Shown here piece by piece: positions 7,489 to 17,020 of a stretch of 64,000 nucleotides of DNA (position 1 is its first letter; every line of letters starts with the position of its first letter). The DNA comes from an uncultured Oscillospiraceae bacterium (GTDB taxonomy: Bacteria; Bacillota; Clostridia; Oscillospirales; Acutalibacteraceae), in assembly GCA_900547095.1 (NCBI GenBank), contig URFG01000005.1, positions 1-64,000 on the forward strand. Direction: 5' to 3'. The position numbers were made by a program, and so were the translations under genes. Below the pieces are notes generated by a model, which was not told the DNA's origin, searched no databases, and saw only the letters and a list, made by a program, of their open reading frames with translations.

Positions 7489-9857
7489 TGTGCGTCGCCG
7501 GCTTCCCTTTCCATAAGCTGTTCTTTAGTAATAAGAACTTTTCTCGGCTTTGAGCCCTCGTAAGGACCGACTACACCTCTTTCTTCCATTTCATCGACTA
7601 TTCTTGCCGCTCTTGCATATCCAAGCTTTAATTTTCTCTGCAAAAGCGAAGTGGAAGCCTGTCCGTTTTCCACAACAACTTTAATAGCCTCTTCGAGCAT
7701 AGGATCGGCATCGGGAGCGTCTTCGGGAAGGCCGGTGCTTTTATGTTTCTCAACCGCCGCCTGCCGCTCGATTTCAACCATAATATCGTCGCTGTAATCG
7801 GTCGATCCCGATTTTTTAACGAATTCTACTACTTTTTCAACTTCCGCGTCGCTTACAAAACAACCCTGTATTCTTTTTGGCTTTGATGAGCCCACAGGAC
7901 TAAAGAGCATATCTCCTCTGCCGAGCAGCTTTTCAGCGCCCGCTGTATCGAGTATCGTTTTACTGTCGATATAAGATGATACCGCAAATGCAATTCTGGT
8001 GGGGATATTTGCTTTTATAACTCCTGTAACGACATCTACCGACGGTCTTTGAGTTGCAATAAGCAAATGCATTCCTGCGGCTCTGGCTTTGGCGGCAATA
8101 CGGTTGATAGAATCTTCCACCTCGTGAGGAGCCGTCATCATAAGATCCGCAAGCTCGTCAATAACTATCACGATATGAGGCATTTTCTTAACTTCCGGCT
8201 CGTCTATCAAAGTATCCACAAGTCTGTTATAACCCTCTATATCGCGGACTCCTCTGTCAGCGAACATCTGATACCTTTTTTCCATTTCGCTTACAGCCCA
8301 TCCGAGTGCGCCTGCGGCTTTTCTCGGATCTGTAACAACAGGAACCAAAAGGTGCGGAATACCGTTATAAACGCCTAATTCTACAACCTTAGGATCTATC
8401 ATAAGTAATTTTACATCATCGGGCGAAGCTTTATAAAGAATACTGATAATAATTGAATTTATGCAAACCGATTTACCCGAGCCTGTAGCACCGGCAATAA
8501 GTCCGTGTGGCATTTTAGCGATATCGGTTACAACAATATTGCCTCCGATATCTCTGCCCATTGCAACTGTAAGCTTGCTTTTAGAGGCTAAAAAAGCAGT
8601 CGATTCGATTATTTCTCTGACTCCTACCACAGCGCTCACCTTATTCGGCACTTCTATTCCTACCGCCGCTTTGTTCGGTATCGGAGCTTCTATTCTTACG
8701 CCTGCCGATGCAAGATTTAGTGCTATATCATCGGCAAGATTTGTGATCTTGCTGATTTTAACGCCAGCACAAGGCTGGAGCTCGTAACGCGTGACTGTGG
8801 GGCCTCTGCTGATATCTACGACTCTTGTTTCAACATTAAAGCTTCTGAGCGCCTCAACAAGCCTGTTTGCCGTTGCCTCAAGCTCGGAATTAAGCGCTTT
8901 AATACTTACCGAATTAGAGGCTTTAAGCAGCTCTGTGGGGGGATATCTGTAATTTTTTATAACATCATCGTTGATTTCTTCTGCAACTTTAGCGGTTTCC
9001 GATTCAAAATCAACAGTTATCTTTTCAGGCTTTTGCTCCTCTTCCCTTGCGGTTTCAAGCGCCTGCTCCACATCTGCGGAAGATTTCGTAACAGGGATTT
9101 TTTCTGCCTCTTCCAAATTATCTTCTTCGTTATATGTATCTACAACTTTTTGCTGAATTTCATTTAAGGATTTTTTCTTTTTTGTTCTTTTTTCAGGGAT
9201 ATCGTCAACCGGGACATCCACATCAAATCCCTTTATTATTCTTAAATTTCCGCTCTTTTCGGAGGTTTTTTCACTCTGATCTCCAAAGCTTTTTTCCGCC
9301 TGGTTAGATACGGCTTTAATAGGCTTTGAAAAGGTTTTAAAAAGGTTAATAAGCGTTGTCCCCGTTAAAATCATAAGTAAAACAAATATGATAATTGAAA
9401 TGGTGATAACAGCACCCGTTTTTCCGAATCCTTTACATATAGGATGTGATACGAGCGCTCCGAGAACTCCTCCGCCTTTTACCGCTTCTTTAAGAGTTCC
9501 GCCCGCATTCCAAAGCTTATCCCAGTGAGCATTAAAAACAAGACCGTCGGAATAATTGAAAATACTGTCAAGCAAAGCACCGAAAAAGTAAATAAGGAAA
9601 GATGATTCGATAATTCTCGCCTTTACAATTCCCGAATTTTTATTAAGTGCAGAAAGCACAGATGTAAGCCCTATCATTATCGGAAGAACATAAGCAGTTA
9701 TTCCGAAAAGGCTGAAAAGGATATTATGCATAACTGTCCAAATATTCTGTCCCTTGATAAAAACAACAAACATCAGGAAAATAGCGACAGCAAATCCGAT
9801 TATAGAATAAAGCTGCCTTTTTGCGTTTGCTTTGTTGCTTTTTCTTTTTTGCGCCAT
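7485..9857 (-). CDS. ftsK: DNA translocase FtsK/SpoIIIE
   Basis: Membrane-anchored hexameric DNA pump for clearing chromosomes from the septum, in division or in sporulation. The 790 residues contain four to five N-terminal membrane segments (about residues 15-175), a charged linker (175-300), the FtsK alpha/beta motor with Walker A GATGSGKSVCINS and Walker B HIVIVIDELADLMM, and a C-terminal winged-helix gamma domain (LLQRKLKLGYARAARIVDEM) that reads orienting sequences. An AGGGAG site precedes the ATG. Sequence alone does not separate FtsK from SpoIIIE. Confidence 0.95.
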   Translation of the reverse strand: MAQKRKSNKANAKRQLYSIIGFAVAIFLMFVVFIKGQNIWTVMHNILFSLFGITAYVLPIMIGLTSVLSALNKNSGIVKARIIESSFLIYFFGALLDSIFNYSDGLVFNAHWDKLWNAGGTLKEAVKGGGVLGALVSHPICKGFGKTGAVITISIIIFVLLMILTGTTLINLFKTFSKPIKAVSNQAEKSFGDQSEKTSEKSGNLRIIKGFDVDVPVDDIPEKRTKKKKSLNEIQQKVVDTYNEEDNLEEAEKIPVTKSSADVEQALETAREEEQKPEKITVDFESETAKVAEEINDDVIKNYRYPPTELLKASNSVSIKALNSELEATANRLVEALRSFNVETRVVDISRGPTVTRYELQPCAGVKISKITNLADDIALNLASAGVRIEAPIPNKAAVGIEVPNKVSAVVGVREIIESTAFLASKSKLTVAMGRDIGGNIVVTDIAKMPHGLIAGATGSGKSVCINSIIISILYKASPDDVKLLMIDPKVVELGVYNGIPHLLVPVVTDPRKAAGALGWAVSEMEKRYQMFADRGVRDIEGYNRLVDTLIDEPEVKKMPHIVIVIDELADLMMTAPHEVEDSINRIAAKARAAGMHLLIATQRPSVDVVTGVIKANIPTRIAFAVSSYIDSKTILDTAGAEKLLGRGDMLFSPVGSSKPKRIQGCFVSDAEVEKVVEFVKKSGSTDYSDDIMVEIERQAAVEKHKSTGLPEDAPDADPMLEEAIKVVVENGQASTSLLQRKLKLGYARAARIVDEMEERGVVGPYEGSKPRKVLITKEQLMEREAGDAQ

Positions 9858-9899
9858 ATTTTATGTACTCCCTATAATGCTCGGCCGCATAAGCGGCCG

Positions 9900-10589
9900 C
9901 TATTTTTTATCTATCATATCGTTAAGTGATTTTATAACATCTTTTAAAGTTCCGATTGAATCAATCAGTTTTTCTTCCACGGCTTGTCTGCCGTTAAGCA
10001 CCGTGCCGACATCTGTTACAAGCTCGCCCGTATTCATCATAAGCTCTGTAAATCTTTTTTTGGAAATTCCCGAATGGCTTGTGACAAAACCTGTTATTCT
10101 TTCCTGCATTTTTGAAAAATGCTCCATCATCTGCGGAACGCCTATTACAAGCCCCGTCATTCTGACAGGATGTAATGTCATAGTTGCCGAGGGTGCTATA
10201 AACGACTTCTTAGCGGAAACCGCAAGCGGAATTCCTATTGAATGGCCGCCTCCCAAAACAAATGACACAACTGGCTTTTTCATTCCCGCTATAAGCTCCG
10301 CTAAAGCAAGCCCTGCCTCTACATCGCCGCCGACGGTGTTTAATATTACAAGCAATCCCTCTATATCCTTGCTTTCTTCAACGGCAATAAGCTGCGGAAT
10401 AACGTGCTCATATTTCGTGGTTTTACTCTGCTCGGGCAAAACCGAATGCCCCTCTATTTCGCCGATTATAGTAAGGCAATGAATTTTATGGCGGCCGTCA
10501 AATGCGGTGACGCTCCCCGTTTCCTTTATCAATTCGGCTTTTTGCTTTTGGGATTCCGTATCCTGAGATGTTTTATTATCTTTATTCAT
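9900..10589 (-). CDS. tepA: ClpP-class serine protease, TepA-like
   Basis: Member of the ClpP/crotonase-fold group called TepA (YmfB) in Bacillus, a cytoplasmic protein linked to protein secretion and spore function. The 229-residue protein has LVILNTVGGDVEAGLALAEL, the nucleophile region GGGHSIGIPLAVSAKKSF with Ser in GHSIG, and the His region MTLHPVRMTG. It sits directly upstream of ftsK in the same direction, as tepA does in Bacillus, which supports the name. Confidence 0.85.
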   Translation of the reverse strand: MNKDNKTSQDTESQKQKAELIKETGSVTAFDGRHKIHCLTIIGEIEGHSVLPEQSKTTKYEHVIPQLIAVEESKDIEGLLVILNTVGGDVEAGLALAELIAGMKKPVVSFVLGGGHSIGIPLAVSAKKSFIAPSATMTLHPVRMTGLVIGVPQMMEHFSKMQERITGFVTSHSGISKKRFTELMMNTGELVTDVGTVLNGRQAVEEKLIDSIGTLKDVIKSLNDMIDKK

Positions 10590-10671
10590 ACTGATACCTC
10601 CAAAAATATTATTTGAAAGAAATCAATAAGAATACATTATAATTATACTATTTTTCTTTTGATTTTTCAAT

Positions 10672-10703
10672 ATAAAAAATCCACCCGAAATCGGGTGGAT
10701 TTA
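10672..10703 (-). terminator. Terminator of the sugar ABC ATPase gene
   Basis: ATCCACCCG (10679-10687) pairs with CGGGTGGAT (10692-10700). On the minus strand a TTTTTTAT run follows. Confidence 0.88.
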
Positions 10704-10715
10704 AATATGAAAGAA

Positions 10716-11858
10716 TCAGTTGCAAATAGTAACTTCTGTGTCTTTATCAAATAAGTGAATCTTAGAAGGCTCAATAGCGATAGAGATCTTATCGCCGGGC
10801 TTAGCAGTAGAGGTAGGCGAAACGCGTGCGTTGATAGCATGACCCTCACTGTTCATATAAAGATAGGTTTCAGCGCCCATAAGCTCGGTTACTTCAACAT
10901 TTGCAGTAACCTTGCCCTCAGAATGAGTTTCGACAAGGTCAGCCTCATCGTGAACATCTTCGGGGCGGATACCCATTATAACTTCTTTACCTACATAAGC
11001 TTCTAAGCAATTATCTTTGTTTTTATCAGCCGGGAGCTTAATTTTAAATTTAACTCCTGCTTTGGTTTTAGTATCTTCAGAGCCGTACTCAACAAAGTAA
11101 TCATTGCCCTCTTTAACAAGAACAGAATCGATAAAGTTCATCTGAGGAGAACCGATAAATCCTGCAACAAAGAGATTGCAGGGATAAAGATACAGCTTCT
11201 GAGGAGTATCAACCTGCTGAATAAGACCGCTCTTCATAACAACGATTCTTGTACCCATTGTCATAGCCTCTGTCTGGTCGTGGGTAACGTAGATAAATGT
11301 TGTTCCGAGGCGCTGATGAAGCTTAGAAATCTCGGTACGCATCTGCGCACGGAGCTTAGCATCGAGGTTGGAAAGAGGTTCGTCAAGCAAGAATACCTTA
11401 GGCTCACGAACGATTGCACGACCGAGAGCAACACGCTGACGCTGACCGCCGGACAAAGCCTTAGGCTTGCGCTCTAAAAGATGCTCGATATCAAGAATTC
11501 TGGCAGCTTCTTCAACACGGCGCTTAATCTCATCCTTAGAAGTTTTTCTAAGCTTAAGACCGAAAGCCATATTATCAAAAACAGTCATATGAGGATAAAG
11601 AGCATAGTTCTGGAAAACCATTGCTATATCTCTGTCCTTAGGAGCAACATCGTTAACAAGACGGTCGCCTATATAAATTTCACCCTCGGAAATTTCCTCA
11701 AGACCGGCTACCATACGAAGAGTTGTAGATTTGCCGCATCCTGAAGGACCAACGAGAATTATAAATTCCTTATCCTTGATTTCAAGGTTAAAATCGGATA
11801 CAGCGGTAACTCCGCCGGGATAGTGCTTATAAACATTGCGAAGTGACAAACTTGCCAT
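10716..11858 (-). CDS. ugpC: Sugar ABC transporter ATPase, UgpC/MsmX type
   Basis: ATPase of the CUT1 carbohydrate importers, 380 residues. Walker A GPSGCGKSTTLRM, signature LSGGQRQRVALGRAIV, Walker B VFLLDEPLSNLDAKLR and H-loop FIYVTHDQTEAMT, followed by a C-terminal TOBE regulatory region from about residue 240. There are no permease or binding protein genes nearby and it has its own terminator, so, like MsmX in Bacillus, it probably energises several sugar importers encoded elsewhere. Confidence 0.93.
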   Translation of the reverse strand: MASLSLRNVYKHYPGGVTAVSDFNLEIKDKEFIILVGPSGCGKSTTLRMVAGLEEISEGEIYIGDRLVNDVAPKDRDIAMVFQNYALYPHMTVFDNMAFGLKLRKTSKDEIKRRVEEAARILDIEHLLERKPKALSGGQRQRVALGRAIVREPKVFLLDEPLSNLDAKLRAQMRTEISKLHQRLGTTFIYVTHDQTEAMTMGTRIVVMKSGLIQQVDTPQKLYLYPCNLFVAGFIGSPQMNFIDSVLVKEGNDYFVEYGSEDTKTKAGVKFKIKLPADKNKDNCLEAYVGKEVIMGIRPEDVHDEADLVETHSEGKVTANVEVTELMGAETYLYMNSEGHAINARVSPTSTAKPGDKISIAIEPSKIHLFDKDTEVTICN

Positions 11859-11987
11859 TAAATAAAACCTCCAAATATACTTTTATGTCCTTAATATTAT
11901 ACCAAAACACCGCGTAAAATTCTATGACTATTTCACACAATGTTTATGTTAATATTTTGTTGAAATTAAATAAATATTCGAAAAAAG

Positions 11988-12695
11988 TTATAAACAAGCG
12001 AGTTTTTCCCGCCCATCCAGCAATTCTTCACACTCTCCGGGAGCGAGATTTAAAGGTAATTCGAGTTTCCCTACAGACTCCCTGTGAAGTGAGGTTACAT
12101 TAATCCCGACCGCTTTAAACATTCTTTTTACCTGATGATATTTTCCCTCGGTAACGGTTACCCTCGCTTTGTTATCTTTAAGGATTTGAAGCATGGCGGG
12201 TCTGCATTTATAACCGTCCGATAAAACAATTCCTTTTTCAAATTCTTTTGCGGCGGATAAATCAAGTGCACCGTCAAGCGAGGCCAAATAAACCTTTTTA
12301 ACATTTTTCCCGGGCGTTATGCAATTATGGGCAAAAGCGCCGTCGTCGGTTATAATTAAAAGTCCGGTCGTATCCTTATCAAGTCTGCCGACGGTAAAAA
12401 GATTTTTGCGTTTTAAATTTTCGGGGATAAGATCGATCACTGTTTTTGCGGACTTGTCCCTCGAAGCGGAGAGCACTCCCGCAGGCTTATTCATCAGGAT
12501 ATAAATAAACTTCTTATAATTCACTTTTTCGTTTTCAAAAAGCACCTCGTCGATTTGAGGAAAAACAGCGGTTCCGAAATCCTTGACTACTTTGCCGTTT
12601 AAAGATGCACTTCCTCTTTTTATATGTTTTCTTATTTCGCTTCTTGAAATATTAAGCTGATTTGAAAGAAATTTATCAAGCCTTATTTTTTCCAT
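11988..12695 (-). CDS. rsuA: 16S/23S rRNA pseudouridine synthase, RsuA/RluB type
   Basis: Makes a pseudouridine in rRNA. The 235-residue protein has an N-terminal S4 RNA-binding domain (IRLDKFLSNQLNISRSEIRK) and the synthase core with the catalytic aspartate in GRLDKDTTGLLIITDDG near residue 103, plus the C-terminal YHQVKRMFKAVG. The short length and the motif favour RsuA (16S position 516), but RluB/RluE cannot be excluded. The next gene upstream ends 11 bases before its start. Confidence 0.9.
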   Translation of the reverse strand: MEKIRLDKFLSNQLNISRSEIRKHIKRGSASLNGKVVKDFGTAVFPQIDEVLFENEKVNYKKFIYILMNKPAGVLSASRDKSAKTVIDLIPENLKRKNLFTVGRLDKDTTGLLIITDDGAFAHNCITPGKNVKKVYLASLDGALDLSAAKEFEKGIVLSDGYKCRPAMLQILKDNKARVTVTEGKYHQVKRMFKAVGINVTSLHRESVGKLELPLNLAPGECEELLDGREKLACL

Positions 12696-12706
12696 TTTTT
12701 CTCCTT

Positions 12707-13141
12707 TTAAACAGGTGCAAGCGGAAGCATAAATCCGGCGAGCTCTGTCGAGGATATATCTCCGCCGATAACGCAGTTCTTATAAACTATCAGATGAACA
12801 TACGCATTATCGCCGAATTCTTTTTGATCCGTGATTTTATATGAATAAACTCTTGCTTCGCACCCTGCAAAAGCCGAAAGATCGAAGCCTGCTTTTTTCT
12901 GAACTGAATTATAGTTTTTGTAAACCTCTCCGAAAACTCTCGGAATAACAAGCTTTTTTTCTTCACAGCATACATTTTCCGATTTAATATTAAGAGATGA
13001 TATAAATTCCAGCCGCTCGGCATTGGTTTTTGCAGGAATATTATTCTGCCCTGCCGCGGAAAACTCACCGCAGATAAATATGATAAGAATTAAAGCCGAC
13101 ATTGCGGCTATGATCGATTTTTTCGATAATGATATAAACAT
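12707..13141 (-). CDS. DUF4830 secreted or membrane-anchored protein
   Basis: A 144-residue protein with an N-terminal hydrophobic segment (residues 9-25) that is a signal peptide or anchor, then a small domain. The phrases NAERLEFISSLN, VFGEVYKNYNSVQKKAGFDL and VYKNCVIGGDISSTELAGFM are the pattern of DUF4830, a family seen in gut Clostridia with no known function. It is probably cotranscribed with ispF upstream and rsuA downstream. Confidence 0.75.
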   Translation of the reverse strand: MFISLSKKSIIAAMSALILIIFICGEFSAAGQNNIPAKTNAERLEFISSLNIKSENVCCEEKKLVIPRVFGEVYKNYNSVQKKAGFDLSAFAGCEARVYSYKITDQKEFGDNAYVHLIVYKNCVIGGDISSTELAGFMLPLAPV

Positions 13142-13185
13142 TTTTTGCCCCCTTTATAAGTCTATGAGGGCAAATATTGTTTATA

Positions 13186-13659
13186 TTACTTTTTATCTAT
13201 TAAACATACGCTGTGCGCGGAAATACCGAGTTTTTCACCTGTAAAGCCCAAATGCTCCTCGGTGGTTGCTTTTACGCTTACACTGCTTAATTCGATATTA
13301 AGCGCTTTTGCAATGTTTTCGCGCATTTTATTTATATAAGGCGATAATTTCGGCTCCTGCGCGATAACCGTGCTATCGATATTTATAACCTTATATCCCG
13401 ATCTGTCAAGCAGATCGGCAACAACTCTTAAAAGCTTAAGAGAAGAAATTCCCATGAATTCATCGGAAGTATCGGGAAAATGCACGCCGATATCGCCGAG
13501 AGCCGCCGCACCGAGCAGAGAATCGCATATGGCGTGGAGCAGCACATCGGCGTCGGAATGGCCTAACAGACCTTTTTTAAACGGAATTTCAACACCGCCT
13601 AAGATTAGCTTTCTGTTTTCTGCCAGCTTATGCACATCATATCCGTGGCCTATTCGCAT
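13186..13659 (-). CDS. ispF: 2-C-methyl-D-erythritol 2,4-cyclodiphosphate synthase
   Basis: Fifth step of the MEP isoprenoid pathway. The protein is 157 residues, the normal size, with RIGHGYDVHKL at the N-terminus (zinc ligands Asp and His), LLGHSDADVLLHAICDSLLG and the C-terminal VKATTEEHLGFTGEKLGISA. It overlaps ispD by 10 bases, the usual pairing. Confidence 0.96.
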   Translation of the reverse strand: MRIGHGYDVHKLAENRKLILGGVEIPFKKGLLGHSDADVLLHAICDSLLGAAALGDIGVHFPDTSDEFMGISSLKLLRVVADLLDRSGYKVINIDSTVIAQEPKLSPYINKMRENIAKALNIELSSVSVKATTEEHLGFTGEKLGISAHSVCLIDKK

Positions 13660-14381
13660 TTTTGTTCCTCCCTGACTATTGCTTCGGCTAAAATCAAATC
13701 TTCCATAGTTGTGATTTTGATATTTTCATAGCTGCCTTTTACTATTTTTACATTTTCTCCTGCCGCCGCTATTACCGAGGCGTCGTCCGTAAATTCCTTA
13801 TCTTTATTTTCTTCGGAGGATTTTAAATATAAGCTTACATCGACTCCCTGAGGGGTTTGAGCAAGATAGACAGTTTCCCTGTCAAGTGATTCGTCTATAA
13901 AACCGTCTTTCGATTTAAAAACCGTGTCTTTTGATTTTACCGCGCAAAGGCAGCCCTTATGATCCGACATTGCAATCGCGCAGTCTTTTATCATTTCGGA
14001 CTTTACAAACGGTCTTGCACCATCGGAAATAAGCACGCATTTTTCATTTTCATTAAGCCTTTTCATTCCGTTTAAAACCGATTTATGCCTGTTTTCCCCG
14101 CCCTCCGTAAGATCGGTAAGCTTTGTTATCATATATTTTTCGGTGAGCATTTGCATTTTTAGCATATCGTAGTTACGGGCAACAAGGATAATTCTTGAAA
14201 TATATTCGGAATTTTCAAATTCAAGCAGTGTTCTTACAATAACCGGAATTCCTAAAATTTCCGCAAAAAGCTTATTTTTGCCTTTCATTCGCGTGGAAGA
14301 GCCTCCCGCAACGATTATCACGGGCATTGCGTTTTCTTTTTTTACGGTTTCTTCGCACCTGATAGTCTTGGTTTCAAGCAT
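13650..14381 (-). CDS. ispD: 2-C-methyl-D-erythritol 4-phosphate cytidylyltransferase
   Basis: Third step of the MEP pathway (CTP transfer). The nucleotide-binding loop VAGGSSTRMKGKNKLF is preceded by about 25 extra residues (LETKTIRCEETVKKENAM), and ISDGARPFVKSEMI and AQTPQGVDVSLYL are the other family motifs. The upstream ATG at 14381 has a good AAAGGCGG site; an internal ATG just before PVIIVAGG would give a protein without the extension, so the start is not settled. It forms a two-gene unit with ispF. Confidence 0.93.
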   Translation of the reverse strand: MLETKTIRCEETVKKENAMPVIIVAGGSSTRMKGKNKLFAEILGIPVIVRTLLEFENSEYISRIILVARNYDMLKMQMLTEKYMITKLTDLTEGGENRHKSVLNGMKRLNENEKCVLISDGARPFVKSEMIKDCAIAMSDHKGCLCAVKSKDTVFKSKDGFIDESLDRETVYLAQTPQGVDVSLYLKSSEENKDKEFTDDASVIAAAGENVKIVKGSYENIKITTMEDLILAEAIVREEQKCE

Positions 14382-14408
14382 AATATCCGCCTTTTTAATT
14401 AAAAGTCA

Positions 14409-14446
14409 AATAGGCACGGCAACCTTATAAAAGGTGCTGTGCCTAA
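14409..14446 (-). terminator. Probable terminator after the CD1247-like gene
   Basis: AGGCACGGCAACCTT (14412-14426) pairs imperfectly with 14431-14444. The T run on the minus strand is weak, so termination may be partial and allow read-through to ispD. Confidence 0.55.
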
Positions 14447-14468
14447 ATTTAATATACGACTTTAAAAA

Positions 14469-14912
14469 TCAGTCTTTTTTTTCGTCAGTTGCGCAATCAT
14501 CGCAATCACAGCAACAATCAGAATCGGAATCGAAATCAAACTCAAGGTCTGTTCCGCAGTTAGGGCATTTCATACCCTCGTCTTCAAGCATAGACTCATC
14601 AAGATAAATAGTATCATGGCAAGCGGGACACTCGATCTCATAAAGACCGTCGTCATCACAGCAGTCACAATCGTCGTCATCACAGCAGTCGTCTTCATAA
14701 ACGATGTCTTCTAAAGTGCTAAGATCTTCGTCTACCGCGTCGATCTGCTCGGACATATCGTCACAAGCCTCTTCAATATCGCAGATCTCTTCGGTGATAT
14801 CGCCGAGAAGATCTATCACAGCGGCAAGAATTTTGCCCTCTTTGGAAGTTTCATCAAGCTCAAGACCGCTTGCAAGGCCTTTTATATAAGCGATTTTTTC
14901 ACAGATATCCAT
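14469..14912 (-). CDS. Acidic Cys-rich protein with CD1247-like N-terminus and zinc ribbon
   Basis: A 147-residue protein of unknown function. Residues 1-60 form an acidic helical region (ICEKIAYIKGLASGLELDE), the pattern called the CD1247 N-terminal domain in Clostridia. Then come DC clusters (EDDCCDDDDCDCCDDD) and a CPxC zinc ribbon with ECPACHDTIYL and KCPNCGTDLEF, and a second DC cluster at the C-terminus. It is directly downstream of efp, 21 bases away, with an SD before its start. Confidence 0.8.
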   Translation of the reverse strand: MDICEKIAYIKGLASGLELDETSKEGKILAAVIDLLGDITEEICDIEEACDDMSEQIDAVDEDLSTLEDIVYEDDCCDDDDCDCCDDDGLYEIECPACHDTIYLDESMLEDEGMKCPNCGTDLEFDFDSDSDCCCDCDDCATDEKKD

Positions 14913-14933
14913 AGTTTTTTATTCCTTTCAATT

Positions 14934-15491
14934 TTATGCTCTTTCCATATATTCGCCCGTACGGGTGTCAATACGGATAACCTCTCCCTCATTTATGAAA
15001 AGAGGAACTCTTATTTCACAGCCTGTTTCAAGAGTTGCAGGCTTTGTAGCATTGGTTGCGGTGTTTCCTGCAAAGCCGGGCTCGGTTTTTGTAACGGTGA
15101 GCTCAACAAATGTGGGAGGCTCAACGCCGAAAACCTTTCCTTTATAAGAAAGAATTTTGCAGACCATATTTTCTTTAACAAATTTAAAGTTATCTCCGAG
15201 TTCACTGCCATTAATCGGAACCATATCGTAAGTTTCCTGATCCATAAAGTAGTAAAGATCGCCGTCGTTATAAGAATATTCCATATCCTTGCGCTCAATA
15301 AAAGCGGTGGGGAATTTAGCCGTAGGATTGTAAGACTTTTCAACAACAGAGCCTGTTATAACATTCTTAGTCTTTGTTCTTACAAAAGCGGCGCCCTTTC
15401 CCGGTTTTACATGCTGAAATTCAATTATCTGAAGAACCTGTCCATCTTCCTCAAAAGTGACACCGTTCCTGAAATCTCCGGCACTTATCAT
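14934..15491 (-). CDS. efp: Elongation factor P
   Basis: Relieves ribosome stalling at polyproline. It is 185 residues with the three-domain EF-P layout: an N-terminal KOW-like domain with the modifiable residue region HVKPGKGAAFVRTK near residue 28-41, an OB domain (residues 65-125) and the C-terminal GCEIRVPLFINEGEVIRIDT signature. AGGA lies upstream of the ATG. Confidence 0.96.
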   Translation of the reverse strand: MISAGDFRNGVTFEEDGQVLQIIEFQHVKPGKGAAFVRTKTKNVITGSVVEKSYNPTAKFPTAFIERKDMEYSYNDGDLYYFMDQETYDMVPINGSELGDNFKFVKENMVCKILSYKGKVFGVEPPTFVELTVTKTEPGFAGNTATNATKPATLETGCEIRVPLFINEGEVIRIDTRTGEYMERA

Positions 15492-15570
15492 ATTTTTTCC
15501 TCCATAATTTTCAAATTTAAATATATAGTATTATTTTAAAGCCTAAAACCTTTTTTGTCAAGTATTATAC

Positions 15571-17016
15571 TTATTTTTTAGACCAGGTCGAGCGTGAAAA
15601 GAAAATAAGCATAGGATAAATTTCAAGCCTTCCAAGCAGCATAGCAAACGATAATACAAGTTTTGAAAAATAAGAATAAAGATTAAAGTTAAGATCGGGA
15701 CCTACTTTTGCAAGTCCTGGGCCTATATTATTAAAACACGACGCCATAGCCGAAAAATTCGTTTCGATATCGAAATTCTCAAAGCTTATAAGCATCAGGC
15801 AGACCACAAAGCAAAAAATATAAACCGCAAAGTAAGAAGAAATACCTGTTACGGTGTTTTTATCAACAGGCTTGCCGTCAAACTTAATAGTGGTCACGGA
15901 ATGCGGATGAATAAGCTTTTTAATTTTCTTTTTTATTATTTTTACAAGGAGCATCACTCTTGAAACCTTAAGTCCGCCGCCGGTAGATCCGGCGCAGGAT
16001 CCTATGAACATCAAAAGGAGAAGTATGCTTTTTGATAAAACAGGCCAGGAATCAAAATTATCTGTGGCATAACCCGTAGTCGTCATAATCGATACTACCT
16101 GGAAAAACGCTTCCCTTATCGATCTTGAAACAGTGCCGAATTTTGAGAAAATATTATAAGCTATAATTCCCGATGAGGCGGTGATTATTCCGATATAGCA
16201 CCACATCTCGCTGCTTTTGAGCGCCGATTTAAAATGCCTTATAAGCAAAAGATGATAAACATTGAAATTTATTCCGAAAAGCATCATAAAGACGGCTATT
16301 ATCCACTGACAGTACGGCGAATAAGAAGCTATGCTGTCTGCTTTTATGGCAAAACCGCCCGTACCCGCGGAGCCGAACGATAAAACAAGGCTGTCAAAAA
16401 GGGGCATATTACCCAAAAGCAAAAGAATAACTTCCGCAACAGTCATAAAAAAGTAGATAATATAAAGAATTTTCGCGGTATCCTTAATTCTCGGAACCAA
16501 TTTTCCTACAACAGGCCCCGGAACTTCCGCCCTCATTATGTGCATAGAGCGATCCGAAATATTCGGTACTATCGCCATAACAAAAACCAAAAATCCCATT
16601 CCGCCTATAAAATGGGTAAAGCTCCTCCAAAAAAGCATTCCGTGGCTCATAGCTTCAACATCTTCAAGCACAGAAGCACCGGTGGTGGTAAATCCGCTCA
16701 CGGTTTCAAAAACTGCATTTATATAATTAGGCATTTCGCCGCTTATCGTAAAAGGAAGAGCGCCTATTAAAGACACCGTAAGCCACGAGGCCGCGACTAT
16801 TGCAAAACCGTCCTTAGCGTATATCACGCGGTTATTGGTTTTGCAAATCAAAGTTATGATAAGTCCAAGCAAAAGTGCGCCTGCGGCAACTATCCCAAAA
16901 GCCTTAAAAGAGTTCCATTCTTTATTCATCGCACTGACGATCAAAGGCAAAATCATAATGGCAGAATCAATCATTGAAAGCCTGCCGAGAATTCCGAGAA
17001 TAACCTTTTTATTCAT
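15571..17016 (-). CDS. trkH: TrkH family potassium uptake channel protein
   Basis: Membrane subunit of a Trk/Ktr potassium uptake system, 481 residues with about ten hydrophobic segments. The four selectivity-filter regions are visible as TVSGFTTTGASVLEDVE, GSAGTGGFAIK, MTTTGYATDN and FNNIGPGLAKVG. It is 4 bases downstream of trkA, which encodes its gating partner. Confidence 0.94.
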   Translation of the reverse strand: MNKKVILGILGRLSMIDSAIMILPLIVSAMNKEWNSFKAFGIVAAGALLLGLIITLICKTNNRVIYAKDGFAIVAASWLTVSLIGALPFTISGEMPNYINAVFETVSGFTTTGASVLEDVEAMSHGMLFWRSFTHFIGGMGFLVFVMAIVPNISDRSMHIMRAEVPGPVVGKLVPRIKDTAKILYIIYFFMTVAEVILLLLGNMPLFDSLVLSFGSAGTGGFAIKADSIASYSPYCQWIIAVFMMLFGINFNVYHLLLIRHFKSALKSSEMWCYIGIITASSGIIAYNIFSKFGTVSRSIREAFFQVVSIMTTTGYATDNFDSWPVLSKSILLLLMFIGSCAGSTGGGLKVSRVMLLVKIIKKKIKKLIHPHSVTTIKFDGKPVDKNTVTGISSYFAVYIFCFVVCLMLISFENFDIETNFSAMASCFNNIGPGLAKVGPDLNFNLYSYFSKLVLSFAMLLGRLEIYPMLIFFSRSTWSKK

Positions 17017-17020
17017 CGGC

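Noticed and set aside
9882..9899. Terminator between tepA and ftsK
   Set aside because: The CGGCCGC hairpin has no T run on the minus strand; ftsK follows in the same direction and is likely cotranscribed.
9832..10482. 216-codon plus-strand frame opposite tepA
   Set aside because: A shadow of the tepA reading frame; composition is Ser/Thr-rich from the antisense of a normal gene.
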